From Leifsonia sp. 466MF (GTDB taxonomy: Bacteria > Actinomycetota > Actinomycetes > Actinomycetales > Microbacteriaceae): a stretch of DNA of 64,000 nt. Location of the stretch: positions 3,410,001 through 3,474,000 of the forward strand of contig NZ_LT629696.1 in assembly GCF_900100265.1 (NCBI RefSeq). The letters are read 5' to 3'. A program made the position numbers and the translations under genes. Numbering within the stretch: position 1 is the first letter of the stretch; the number at the start of each line of letters is the position of its first letter. Positions 7,283 through 14,949 of this stretch are shown here, one piece after another. The notes under the pieces are model-generated. The model made no database searches. It saw nothing but the letters and a program-made list of their open reading frames with translations, and was not told the DNA's origin.

Positions 7283-7745
7283 GCTTGGCGCGGAAGAAGT
7301 CCAGAAGCACTTCGCCGCAGTCCTCCGCGAGCACGCCCGCGAACACCTCGACGCGGTGGTTGAGCCGACGATCGCGCAGGACGTCGTACACCGACCCCGC
7401 GGCGCCCGCCTTCTCGTCCCAGGCGCCGAACACGACGGTGGGCACGCGTGCCGCCAGCACGGCGCCCGCGCACATCACGCACGGCTCCAGCGTGACCACG
7501 AGCGTGCATCCCTCGAGGTGCCAGTCGTCGCGGGTCGCCGCAGCCTCCCGCAGGGCCAGCACCTCGGCGTGCGCCGTCGGGTCGTGCCGGAGCTCGCGTT
7601 CATTGCGGCCCCGTCCGATGACCTCGCCGTGCTGGTCGAGCACGAGGGCGGCCACCGGTACGTCGCCCGTGTCGAAGGCGAGCCGGGCGTCGTCGAGCGC
7701 GCGCCGCATCCACTGCTCGTAGTCGCTGGGCACGGGCAGGCTCAC
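7278..7745 (-). CDS. tadA: tRNA adenosine(34) deaminase TadA, 155 aa
   Basis: Converts A34 to inosine in tRNA-Arg(ACG) so that it can read CGU, CGC and CGA codons. The zinc site is H-A-E ('[15 protein letters not shown]') plus P-C-x2-C ('[16 protein letters not shown]'), with the catalytic Glu in HAE. '[18 protein letters not shown]' and '[16 protein letters not shown]' match bacterial TadA rather than free-base deaminases. The GTG start at 7745 is preceded by GAGAGG at good spacing. The presumed substrate, tRNA-Arg(ACG), is encoded at 52984-53056. The gene is divergent from upp. Confidence 0.94.
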   Translation of the reverse strand: MSLPVPSDYEQWMRRALDDARLAFDTGDVPVAALVLDQHGEVIGRGRNERELRHDPTAHAEVLALREAAATRDDWHLEGCTLVVTLEPCVMCAGAVLAARVPTVVFGAWDEKAGAAGSVYDVLRDRRLNHRVEVFAGVLAEDCGEVLLDFFRAKR

Positions 7746-7760
7746 GGCGGTCCTCTCGGC

Positions 7761-7790
7761 GTTCGGGGGTTCGGCTGTTCGGGGTTCGGC
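7761..7790. repeat. imperfect 15/16-bp tandem repeat upstream of upp
   Basis: GTTCGGGGGTTCGGCT followed by GTTCGGGGTTCGGCT: two units differing by one G, with four GTTCGG words in 30 bp. The repeat ends at the upp -10 box and begins 16 bp before the tadA start, where the -35 region should be. Confidence 0.85.
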
Positions 7791-7796
7791 TAGCCT
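7791..7796 (+). promoter_or_regulatory. -10 element of leaderless upp
   Basis: TAGCCT (TANNNT) ends 7 nt before ATG 7804; no Shine-Dalgarno is present. This geometry predicts that transcription starts at the A of the ATG. Confidence 0.55.
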
Positions 7797-7803
7797 TGAG
7801 CCT

Positions 7804-8436
7804 ATGCGAGTGCACGTTGCGGACCACCCACTCATCACCCACAAGCTGACGGTGCTCCGTGACAAGCGGACGCCGTCGCCGGTGTTCCGCCAGCTCACCG
7901 AGGAGCTCGTGACGCTGCTCGCGTACGAGGCGACGCGCGGTGTCCGTGTGCAGCCCGTCGAGATCGAGACCCCGGTCACCACCACGACCGGCGTCGCCCT
8001 GAGCGAGCCGCGCCCGCTCGTCGTCCCGATCCTGCGTGCGGGCCTCGGGATGCTCGAGGGGATGGTGCGGCTCATGCCGACCGCCGAGGTCGGCTTCCTC
8101 GGCATGGTCCGCAACGAGGAGACGCTCGAGCCGACCACCTACGCCGAGCGACTTCCGATGGACCTGTCCGACCGGCAGTGTTTCGTGCTGGACCCGATGC
8201 TCGCCACGGGCGGGTCGCTCGGCGCCGCGATCGAGTTCCTGTTCGCACGTAACGCCGTGGACGTGACGGCCATCTGCCTGCTGGCGGCCCCGGAGGGTCT
8301 CGAAGCGCTCGAGAAGGCGACGGAAGGCCGCAATGTGACCATCGTCCTTGGCGCGCTCGACGAGCGCCTGAACGAGAACGGTTACATCGTTCCGGGCCTC
8401 GGAGACGCCGGCGACCGCCTTTACGGCACTGTGTAG
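7804..8436 (+). CDS. upp: uracil phosphoribosyltransferase, 210 aa
   Basis: Pyrimidine salvage enzyme converting uracil and PRPP to UMP in the cytoplasm. The protein starts [20 protein letters not shown] as is typical. It has the PRPP-binding loop '[19 protein letters not shown]', the '[18 protein letters not shown]' segment, and the C-terminal uracil-binding '[20 protein letters not shown]'. Length is standard. The mRNA is probably leaderless. No other pyrimidine gene is adjacent. Confidence 0.96.
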   Translation: MRVHVADHPLITHKLTVLRDKRTPSPVFRQLTEELVTLLAYEATRGVRVQPVEIETPVTTTTGVALSEPRPLVVPILRAGLGMLEGMVRLMPTAEVGFLGMVRNEETLEPTTYAERLPMDLSDRQCFVLDPMLATGGSLGAAIEFLFARNAVDVTAICLLAAPEGLEALEKATEGRNVTIVLGALDERLNENGYIVPGLGDAGDRLYGTV

Positions 8437-8460
8437 CCGCACGAAACATTGCGTAATGAT

Positions 8461-8490
8461 TTGACACGTCGAGTCATCGTCGGTTTTACT
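8461..8490 (+). promoter_or_regulatory. promoter of the Cys-rich leader ORF
   Basis: A consensus -35 TTGACA (8461-8466), an 18-bp spacer and a -10 TTTACT (8485-8490). The -10 ends 7 nt before ATG 8498, so the predicted start of transcription is the ATG itself and the leader ORF would be leaderless. This is one of the best -35 matches in the window. Confidence 0.65.
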
Positions 8491-8497
8491 AACCTGC

Positions 8498-8602
8498 ATG
8501 ACTGACAACTCGCGTACCCTGACCTCCTTCGAGGCCCTTGGGGATGCCGGCATGATGATGGCCGGCCGCGACTCCGTCATGTGTTGCCGAATGTGTCGCT
8601 GA
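8498..8602 (+). CDS. putative leaderless sulfur-amino-acid-rich leader peptide, 34 aa
   Basis: An ATG-to-TGA frame of 34 residues starts MTDNSRTLTSFEALGDAG, then MMM, and ends RDSVMCCRMCR. It carries three Cys and six Met, with paired Cys codons followed by a third just before the stop. This architecture (a short leaderless upstream ORF ending in Cys codons) matches the Cys-responsive attenuation uORFs described in actinobacteria. It lies 214 bp upstream of the winged-helix gene in a 380-bp region with no other gene. It has its own consensus promoter and is followed by competing hairpin segments. Translation and the sensing role are inferred, not shown. Confidence 0.6.
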   Translation: MTDNSRTLTSFEALGDAGMMMAGRDSVMCCRMCR

Positions 8603-8661
8603 TCTGACGACCCTTCGCCGAGCAGCAGCCCTCCGACGTCATCTCGTCGTGACCGGGCGCA

Positions 8662-8692
8662 CGCTCCCCGGGAGCGCCACACTCACGCTCCC
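8662..8692 (+). promoter_or_regulatory. possible attenuator: competing hairpin segments
   Basis: The heptamer CGCTCCC occurs at 8662-8668 and again at 8686-8692; GGGAGCG at 8670-8676 is complementary to both. The second pairing gives a 7-bp stem with a 9-nt loop, the first a shorter stem with a tight loop, and they exclude each other. The position, between the leader stop at 8602 and the gene start at 8817, fits a translation-coupled RNA switch. No T-run follows, so any effect would be on translation or Rho access. Confidence 0.45.
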
Positions 8693-8816
8693 GCGCATCC
8701 GCCCCACCGTCTAGGGGCACACAACACGACATTCCCCGGAATCCCTGCACTCCGCCGTACCCGCGGAGCTTCATCGCATCGGGATCCGGAACATCATCAC
8801 TAAGGACTCGATTCCC

Positions 8817-9548
8817 ATGTCTCTGGCCACCATCGACACCGCTTTCCCCCGCACCTCCGCCGTCTCCCCCGTCAGCCCGGTCCGTCCGGCTCCGGCGCCC
8901 GCCGCCGACCCGGCTCCCCGCATCCGCGCCGTGCCCGAGGGAACCGAGGCCCGCGGCTTCGTGCTCTACGTCGGCATCGACGAGGCGAAGGCCGCCGCCG
9001 CAGGTACCGACCTCGGTCGCATCGTGGAGGCGCTGAAGCGTCTCACCGCCGAGATCGCCCCGACCGCCGAGACCTACGCCGCCGTCGCCCTCGCCCCGGC
9101 CGGCGCCGGCGGACGCGACGTGGATGTGGTGCGCCTCGCCCTGCAGGACCCGGCCGCCATCGCGAAGCACCGCCACGCTGTCACCGTCGACGAGGATGAG
9201 GACCGCGCCGCATCCGGCGTCGTCGTGGACATCTCGCGGAAGCGTCTCGTGCTCGACAACCAGACCGTCGCGCTGACCTACAAGGAGTTCGAGCTGCTGC
9301 AGTACCTCGTGCTCCGCGAGGGCCGCACCATCGAGCGCTCCGAGCTCATCTCGTCGCTGTGGAGCGGCGCCGATGAGGACGAGATCCCGAACGAGCGCAC
9401 CATCGACGTGCACGTGCGCCGCCTGCGCGCGAAGCTGGGCCGCTACGAGGACATCGTGCGCACCGTCCGCGGAGTCGGCTACCGTTTCGACCGTCACGCC
9501 GACGTCTCGATCCGCTACGCGAGCGCCCCCTCCCCCGACCTCTTCTGA
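8817..9548 (+). CDS. orphan winged-helix (OmpR/PhoB-type DNA-binding domain) protein, 243 aa
   Basis: The C-terminal about 95 residues form an OmpR/PhoB-type winged helix: 'VVDISRKRLVLDNQTVALTY', 'KEFELLQYLVLREGRTIERSE', 'NERTIDVHVRRLRAKLGRYE' and the terminal wing 'IVRTVRGVGYRFD'. The N-terminal half is a Pro/Ala-rich linker plus an unclassified alpha/beta segment, not a receiver: no phospho-acceptor Asp pattern is visible. No histidine kinase is adjacent, so it is probably not a standard response regulator. The start ATG follows AAGGA by 11 nt. Its long upstream region carries the sulfur-rich leader. Target genes are unknown. Confidence 0.85.
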   Translation: MSLATIDTAFPRTSAVSPVSPVRPAPAPAADPAPRIRAVPEGTEARGFVLYVGIDEAKAAAAGTDLGRIVEALKRLTAEIAPTAETYAAVALAPAGAGGRDVDVVRLALQDPAAIAKHRHAVTVDEDEDRAASGVVVDISRKRLVLDNQTVALTYKEFELLQYLVLREGRTIERSELISSLWSGADEDEIPNERTIDVHVRRLRAKLGRYEDIVRTVRGVGYRFDRHADVSIRYASAPSPDLF

Positions 9549-9567
9549 CCGCCCCGCCCCGCCCCGG

Positions 9568-9646
9568 CGCCCACCCGCCGAGTCCGCAAAGACTTACCGC
9601 TTCTCGGGGGAGAAACGTACAAATTGTGCGGACTCGACGGTGGGCG
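9568..9646. terminator. imperfect inverted repeat between convergent genes
   Basis: The arms CGCCCACC..CGAGTCCGCA (9568-9588) and TGCGGACTCG..GGTGGGCG (9627-9646) pair with one small bulge around a 38-nt partly complementary loop. It lies between the ends of the winged-helix gene and the minus-strand ABC permease, so a two-way terminator is the likely role. There is no clear T-run. Confidence 0.55.
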
Positions 9647-9674
9647 GATGGGGCGCAGGGCGAAGGGCGAGGGG

Positions 9675-10495
9675 CTAGGCGGAGCGCTGGTAGACGCGGA
9701 AGGCGCTGGTCGCCCAGGCGGCCATGACGACCGCGAGCGTCGCCAGCAGACCGGCGTGCGCCCACAGTGTCGCCCAGTCGGGATGCGCGCTGAGCGCCTG
9801 GCGACCGACGATCACCGCCCACTCGAACGGGTTGTAGGCGGAGACGTTCTGCACCCACTCCGGCGAGAGCTTCGTGTTCATGATCGCCGAGCTGAGGAAC
9901 ATCAGCGGCAGCGTGATCAGCTGCGAGATGCCGATCAGCGCCGTCTGCTCACGGGCCAGCAGCGCGACCGCGTTCGACAGCGAGCAGAACACCGCGGTCA
10001 ACAGCACCACTCCTAGGAGGAGAAGCAGGATGCCGACGACGCCTCCCTCGAACCGCGCCCCCGCCCAGAACGCGATGCCGACCACCACCAACGACTGCAC
10101 CACCGCGAGCAGCGACTGGTAGACGAGCGTCGACACGATCATCGCGCCGCGGTTCGTCGGCGAGGTGAGGAAGCGATCCATCACGCCGCGGTCCATGTCC
10201 TGGATGTACACGGTCCCCGACCACGCGGATCCGAACAGCGCCAGCATCATCACGACGCCGGGCGTGAGGTACTCCAGGTAGCTCTGTCCGACGCCGAAGC
10301 CGGGGATGTCGATCACCGACTTGAACAGCTGGCCGAACAGCAGGAGCCAGATCACCGGCTGCACCAGATTCATCACCAGGAAGGCCGGCATCCGCCAAGC
10401 GGCGCGCAGCTGCCGTCCCGTCAGCAGCAGCGTATGCGTCAGGAAGGTAGGGCCGTTCCGCCGCTGCGGGCGGGATGCGGGAAGGGCGGTCGCGG

Positions 10496-10499
<4 letters not shown>
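9675..10499 (-). CDS. ABC-2 type permease of a Drr-like exporter, 274 aa
   Basis: Six-helix ABC-2 (DrrB-type) membrane component. Segments include 'FLVMNLVQPVIWLLLFGQLF', 'YLEYLTPGVVMMLALFGSAW', 'GVVGILLLLLGVVLLTAVFC' and 'LITLPLMFLSSAIMN', followed by the family motif 'AYNPFEWAVIVGR'. It pairs with the ATPase encoded just upstream (4-bp ATGA overlap) to export a hydrophobic compound or lipid. Substrate is unknown. The exporter is probably controlled by the PadR gene at 11664. Confidence 0.9.
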
Positions 10500-11509
<1,010 letters not shown>

Positions 11510-11613
11510 GGTGGCTTCTCTCTTTCAGATAGGCAGCCACCGACAGGGATATCCTTGAAGACAGCCCTCGGTGACTGTTGACGCAGGTTCCTCACGGAAC
11601 GACTGAAGGTGTG

Positions 11614-11645
11614 GATGGCCGGAGAGTTGCCGCTCTCCGGCCATC
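11614..11645 (-). terminator. hairpin terminator after padR
   Basis: A perfect 13-bp stem (GATGGCCGGAGAG / CTCTCCGGCCATC) with a 6-nt loop lies 18 bp beyond the PadR stop codon. It has no T-run on the minus strand, like the I-shaped terminators common in high-GC actinobacteria. The 155-bp gap from 11510 also holds the exporter promoter, which I could not place. Confidence 0.65.
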
Positions 11646-11663
11646 GTTCTGTGGCACGAGGCC

Positions 11664-12338
11664 TTACGACAGGAACAGCTCGGCCGCCTCCTTTCCGAAG
11701 GCACCCGCGGCGATGCGCTCGCGCAGCTCCTCCATGCCGATCCCCTGGGCGAGCAGCTCATGCAGCTGCTCCCACCAGTCGTAGCCGCCGATCGAGCGGT
11801 CGCGGATGCGTGCGGCCAGGTCGGCCACGAACGCGCGCTCCGCCTGGAGCACGGCCATCCGGTAGTGGAACTCGACCATGAAGAGCTCCGGGAGGCCGCT
11901 CGTCTCCGCCAGGAGGACGGTGCGTTCGGCGATGTCGGCGTCGATCCGGTCGCGCCGGCGCTCGAGCAGGTCGGCTGCGACCTGCGGCGGCAGCATCGGA
12001 AGGAGCGAGAGGCCGGTTTCGATGGCCGGGTACTCCTTGACCGGGATCTCGACGAGCTCCCGCAGCCATTCCTCGGCCTCCTGCCGCCCGGCCGGCGTGA
12101 TCGCGTAGACGACGCGCTCCGGCCGGTTGCCCTCGCGCTCGGTCTGCGCCACCTCGATGAAGCCGTGCTTCTCGAGCGATTTGATGACGGCGTAGAGCGA
12201 CCCGAAGTTCAGGCGGATGCTGTCTTCCTTCCCGCGCTCCTTCATGGTCGTCGTCATCTCGTACGGGTACATCGGCCGCTCCCAGAGGCAGGCCAGAACG
12301 GCCAACGCCAGCGGGTTGGATACCGCACGCTTCGCCAT
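11664..12338 (-). CDS. PadR-family transcriptional regulator, 224 aa
   Basis: N-terminal PadR winged helix: 'NPLALAVLACLWERPMYPYEMTTTMKERG', then 'NFGSLYAVIKSLEKHGFIEV' and the wing 'NRPERVVYAITPAGRQEAEEWL'. The C-terminal Vir_C-type helical dimerisation domain fills the remainder, making this a long (subfamily-1) PadR. ATG 12338 follows a very strong GGAGGAGG. The gene sits directly upstream of the Drr-like exporter on the same strand, the usual arrangement where PadR represses an efflux pump and itself. A perfect inverted repeat lies just upstream of its start. Confidence 0.9.
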   Translation of the reverse strand: MAKRAVSNPLALAVLACLWERPMYPYEMTTTMKERGKEDSIRLNFGSLYAVIKSLEKHGFIEVAQTEREGNRPERVVYAITPAGRQEAEEWLRELVEIPVKEYPAIETGLSLLPMLPPQVAADLLERRRDRIDADIAERTVLLAETSGLPELFMVEFHYRMAVLQAERAFVADLAARIRDRSIGGYDWWEQLHELLAQGIGMEELRERIAAGAFGKEAAELFLS

Positions 12339-12358
12339 GACGCCTCCTCCGATGATTA

Positions 12359-12390
12359 TTACTCTGAGTAGAGTATTCGATTCAGAGTAA
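12359..12390. promoter_or_regulatory. PadR operator candidate
   Basis: Perfect 9-bp inverted arms TTACTCTGA (12359-12367) and TCAGAGTAA (12382-12390) are separated by 14 bp in the AT-rich region 21 bp before the padR start. Position and size fit an autorepressor site overlapping the padR promoter. Confidence 0.65.
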
Positions 12391-12461
12391 CACTGTCCAC
12401 CCCCGCGGCCCACGAGGTTCGTTTACCCGTACTCGCGGCTGCCCGCCTCGACGCACGCGGT

Positions 12462-12467
12462 TACGGT
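12462..12467 (+). promoter_or_regulatory. -10 element of the small HTH gene
   Basis: TACGGT (TANNNT) ends 6 nt before GTG 12474, predicting a leaderless transcript. This is the main evidence that the short frame at 12474 is a gene. Confidence 0.45.
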
Positions 12468-12473
12468 TTTCGT

Positions 12474-12671
12474 GTGGACGACCCGACTTTTCTCCGCCCC
12501 GAGGTGGCGGCTTCGCGGATCGGCATCGGAGAGCTGCAGGTGCACGAACTCATCGCGGCCGGCGGCCTGCGTACCGTGTTCTACCGCGGAGCCGTGCGGA
12601 TAGCCCTCGACGAAGTGAACCGTTATCTCGAGAGCCTGTCGGGTGTCGGGGCTCAACGAGTTGGAAGGTGA
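12474..12671 (+). CDS. small putative HTH (excisionase-like) protein, 65 aa
   Basis: A short frame reads (M)DDPTFLRPEVAASRIGIGE, then 'LQVHELIAAGGLRTVFYRGAVRIALDEVNRYLESL'. The pattern of helix 'PEVAASRIGIGELQVHELIAAG' followed by a strand-rich 'TVFYRGAVRIALDEV' resembles the small MerR/excisionase-type DNA-binding fold, but the match is weak. No Shine-Dalgarno is present; a TANNNT box 6 nt upstream suggests leaderless expression. It is divergent from padR and followed by two other small genes of unknown function. Confidence 0.5.
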   Translation: MDDPTFLRPEVAASRIGIGELQVHELIAAGGLRTVFYRGAVRIALDEVNRYLESLSGVGAQRVGR

Positions 12672-12751
12672 GACGGGGGGTCGATCACGTACCCTGACAG
12701 AAGTTTCGGAACATGGATGGGGGGCGCGATGGCGGCAGGAGGAGGAGCACC

Positions 12752-12985
12752 GTGAGCGTTGCATTCCCGGAGGGGATGATCTCAGTCACGACCGCGGACG
12801 GCGACATCGTCATCCTCCGCATCTGTGATCTGTGCGGTGCGGCCGTCGTCGAAGGTGAGGGCACCGACCTCGCGTTCCATAAACGCTGGCACCGGCTCAC
12901 CGGCTCGGGCAACTGGATCGACCCGGCGACCGGCCACCACCACGGCCCAGGGAACCCGGCTTACCCGGGCGCGTCGCCCTCCTGA
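12752..12985 (+). CDS. small protein with a putative C2H2 zinc site, 77 aa
   Basis: Starting at GTG 12752 (preceded by GGAGGAGGAG), the product has 'ILRICDLCGAAVVEGEGTDL', then 'AFHKRWHRLTG'. This gives C-x2-C-x15-H-x3-H, the spacing of a zinc-finger-like knuckle. The C-terminal 25 residues are Gly/Pro/His-rich and probably disordered. No database family is evident to me; similar short Cys2His2 proteins are widespread in Microbacteriaceae. It could bind nucleic acid or simply be a zinc-stabilised adaptor. The strong Shine-Dalgarno supports translation. Confidence 0.7.
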   Translation: MSVAFPEGMISVTTADGDIVILRICDLCGAAVVEGEGTDLAFHKRWHRLTGSGNWIDPATGHHHGPGNPAYPGASPS

Positions 12986-13066
12986 GCGGGTGCGGTGCGT
13001 GTGGCTGATGTCCACATCGCGTCCGCCTGGTTCATCGCGCCGTCGTGCGTGCCATGATCGATTTTC

Positions 13067-13384
13067 GTGGTCGCCCTCATTCCGCTTGTCCTGGTGCTCG
13101 CCGTGGCGGCAGTCGGCGGGTCATCGATCTGGCTCATGGAGCGCTCGAGGCGCCGCGTCATTTCACCCAAGGGCGTCGTCGGAACGGTCCGCGAGAAGCG
13201 GCATGTCGATGAACACGGTGAGCTGCGGCTGCCTTCTCGGGGCGCCGGGGCCGGCGAAATCAGCGTCTCCCCGGAGTCGTACGTGCTCGGCATCCAAACA
13301 TCCACCGACTATAGAGAGATCGTCGTCGATCGCGATGTGTTCGATGCCGTGGAGATCGGCGACACGTTCCCAGGCACCGACTGA
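13067..13384 (+). CDS. membrane-anchored hypothetical protein, 105 aa
   Basis: One N-terminal membrane segment (VALIPLVLVLAVAAVGGSSI) is followed by a basic stretch (ERSRRRV) and an about 75-residue soluble domain rich in strands ('GVVGTVREKRHVDEHGELRL', 'VLGIQTSTDYREIVVDRDVF'). By the positive-inside rule the soluble domain is probably cytoplasmic. I recognise no family. The GTG start is inferred from the membrane segment; there is no clear Shine-Dalgarno. It could be co-transcribed with 12752, but an 81-bp gap separates them. Confidence 0.6.
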   Translation: MVALIPLVLVLAVAAVGGSSIWLMERSRRRVISPKGVVGTVREKRHVDEHGELRLPSRGAGAGEISVSPESYVLGIQTSTDYREIVVDRDVFDAVEIGDTFPGTD

Positions 13385-13538
13385 CGGTCACGACACGAGA
13401 TCGCGATCGGATCGGTTCACCTGACACGCCGCTGTCCGGCGATTCCCGGAGCATGTCCACCGGCGCTCCAGAAAGCATTGCGAGGGTAGACCGCACGGTG
13501 CATCCCGCACCGGAAGTCACCACGACCTGGAGGACTCC

Positions 13539-13979
13539 ATGAGCCCACGCGCAACGTCTCGACCGTCGACTCGCGACCTCGGTCTGCTCCTGCTCCGCAT
13601 CGCCGTCGGAGGCATACTCATCGCCCACGGCATCCAGAAGCTGTTCGTCTACACCCTGCCCGGGGTGACGGAATCCTTCGCGGGGATGGGTGTCCCCGCC
13701 GCGGAACTCGTGGCGCCGGCGGTCGCGACCATCGAGCTGCTCGGAGGCGCGCTCATCGTGGCGGGAGTCGGCACACGCATCGCCGGGCTCTTCGCCGCGG
13801 CCGCAATGCTGGGCGCCGTATTCACCGCGCACCTCTCCGCCGGCTTCTTCGCCAGTGACGGCGGATTCGAGTTCCCGCTGCTGCTGGCCTGTGCGGCCGT
13901 CGCGCTGGCCTTGACCGGTCCCGGACGCCTGTCCCTGCACGCAGCCGTCCTGCATGGGCGGATGCCGTTGGCGGCCTGA
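13539..13979 (+). CDS. DoxX-family membrane protein, 146 aa
   Basis: Four predicted membrane helices in the DoxX order: 'GLLLLRIAVGGILIAHGIQKL', 'LVAPAVATIELLGGALIVAG', 'IAGLFAAAAMLGAVFTAHLS' and 'PLLLACAAVALALTGPGRLSL'. The family motif G-x-Q-K-L ('HGIQKLF') and the C-terminal G-P-G-R-x-S-L are present. DoxX relatives act in thiol/oxidative stress or quinol oxidation in a few species; the role here is unassigned. An AGGAC-type Shine-Dalgarno precedes the ATG. Upstream, the short stem CGGTGC/GCACCG near 13495-13511 may be the end of the preceding unit. Confidence 0.88.
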   Translation: MSPRATSRPSTRDLGLLLLRIAVGGILIAHGIQKLFVYTLPGVTESFAGMGVPAAELVAPAVATIELLGGALIVAGVGTRIAGLFAAAAMLGAVFTAHLSAGFFASDGGFEFPLLLACAAVALALTGPGRLSLHAAVLHGRMPLAA

Positions 13980-14124
13980 GCCCGGTCGGCCGAGTTCGAG
14001 GGAAAACCGCGGCGGGCGGGATCGGCGATGTCGTTCCCACGACCGTTCTCACGTACGCATAGCGAACTCGCAGAAAAAATAACGACTTGATAACTAGATG
14101 CCGTTACCTCTTCGTTATATAGTT

Positions 14125-14236
14125 CAAGAGCAATGGTTGTTTGCTGTGGCAGCCATCGCGGAATGTGATTGCAGGACACTCTTGGTGCAAGGGAGAGGGC
14201 CGGCCGCTAGCCTCTGCGGCCGGCCCTCAATCTTTT
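14125..14236 (+). ncRNA. candidate small RNA ending in a strong intrinsic terminator
   Basis: The 372-bp gap 13980-14351 holds no gene. From 14060 it becomes AT-rich, with a possible -10 TATAGT at 14118-14123; there is a weak TTGATA at 14087 but at non-ideal spacing. Downstream are three successive stems: ATGG/CCAT (14133-14136 with 14153-14156), TTGCA/TGCAA (14169-14173 with 14186-14190) and the 12-bp terminator at 14196. No reading frame of note spans it. It does not match 6S, tmRNA, SRP or RNase P as far as I can tell. The alternative is a 3' UTR of the DoxX gene. Confidence 0.4.
14196..14236 (+). terminator. intrinsic terminator
   Basis: AGGGCCGGCCGC and GCGGCCGGCCCT form a perfect 12-bp stem with an 8-nt loop, followed by CAATCTTTT. 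It is the most canonical plus-strand terminator in the window and lies 217 bp after the nearest upstream gene, which argues that something is transcribed in the gap. Confidence 0.85.
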
Positions 14237-14351
14237 GTCTCCCCGTCCTCTCCTTCCGCCCTCGTCGGTCCCCCGTGGTGGCACGGATGTCGGCCTCGCG
14301 CGCATGATGAGAAGATGCGAATGCATTGAGCTCGCGTAGGGAGGACGGGTC

Positions 14352-14819
14352 ATGGCCGAGAGCGCGATGGCGGCGGAGTCGACGAAACGCGCCCGCATCA
14401 GCGCCGTCTCCGCGTGGGAGTCGCTGTTCCGGGCCCAGGTCGCCGTGATGCGGACGTTGGCGGCCGAGTTCCCCACCCGCGACATCTCGTTCAACGAGTA
14501 CGACGTCCTGTTCAACCTGTCGCGGCAGCCGAACCGCGAACTACGCCTGCGCGACCTGAACAAGCACGTGCTGCTCACCCAGCCGAGCGTGAGCCGCCTC
14601 GTCGACCGGCTGGTCGCACGCGGACTGGTGGCGAAATGCCCGGAGCCGTCCGATGCGCGCGGCACAGTGATCCGGCTGACCGACACGGGATACGACATGT
14701 TCCGCCGTGTCGCCGTCGATCACATGAAGACCATCACAGAACGCGTCGGCGGTCGGCTGACCCCCGAGGAACTCGAGACCCTCGCCGTGCTGTGCGACAA
14801 GCTGCGCGACGCCTCCTGA
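14352..14819 (+). CDS. MarR-family transcriptional regulator, 155 aa
   Basis: Winged helix of the MarR family: 'AWESLFRAQVAVMRTLAAEF' (dimer helix), 'FNEYDVLFNLSRQPNRELRL', recognition region 'RDLNKHVLLTQPSVSRLVDRLVARGLVAKC' and wing 'SDARGTVIRLTDTGYDMF'. No reactive Cys is placed as in OhrR. ATG 14352 follows GGGAGGAC. The neighbour 130 bp downstream is a class A PBP. A regulatory link is possible but unproven; the ligand is unknown. Confidence 0.9.
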   Translation: MAESAMAAESTKRARISAVSAWESLFRAQVAVMRTLAAEFPTRDISFNEYDVLFNLSRQPNRELRLRDLNKHVLLTQPSVSRLVDRLVARGLVAKCPEPSDARGTVIRLTDTGYDMFRRVAVDHMKTITERVGGRLTPEELETLAVLCDKLRDAS

Positions 14820-14949
14820 CGAAGGTTTCCACAGGCCCAGCGGTCTTCGTTCTCTCCACCAACCTGAGCGTGCGGGTCCCGGACCCGTCGGATGCGACGC
14901 GTATCATTGCCGCCACGGACGGATGGTTGTTCCACGAGGGAGAAGACGC

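Noticed and set aside
7262..7790. The two tandem repeats around tadA as one repeat family
   Set aside because: GTCCAGC heptamers at 7262 and GTTCGG units at 7761 differ in sequence and period.
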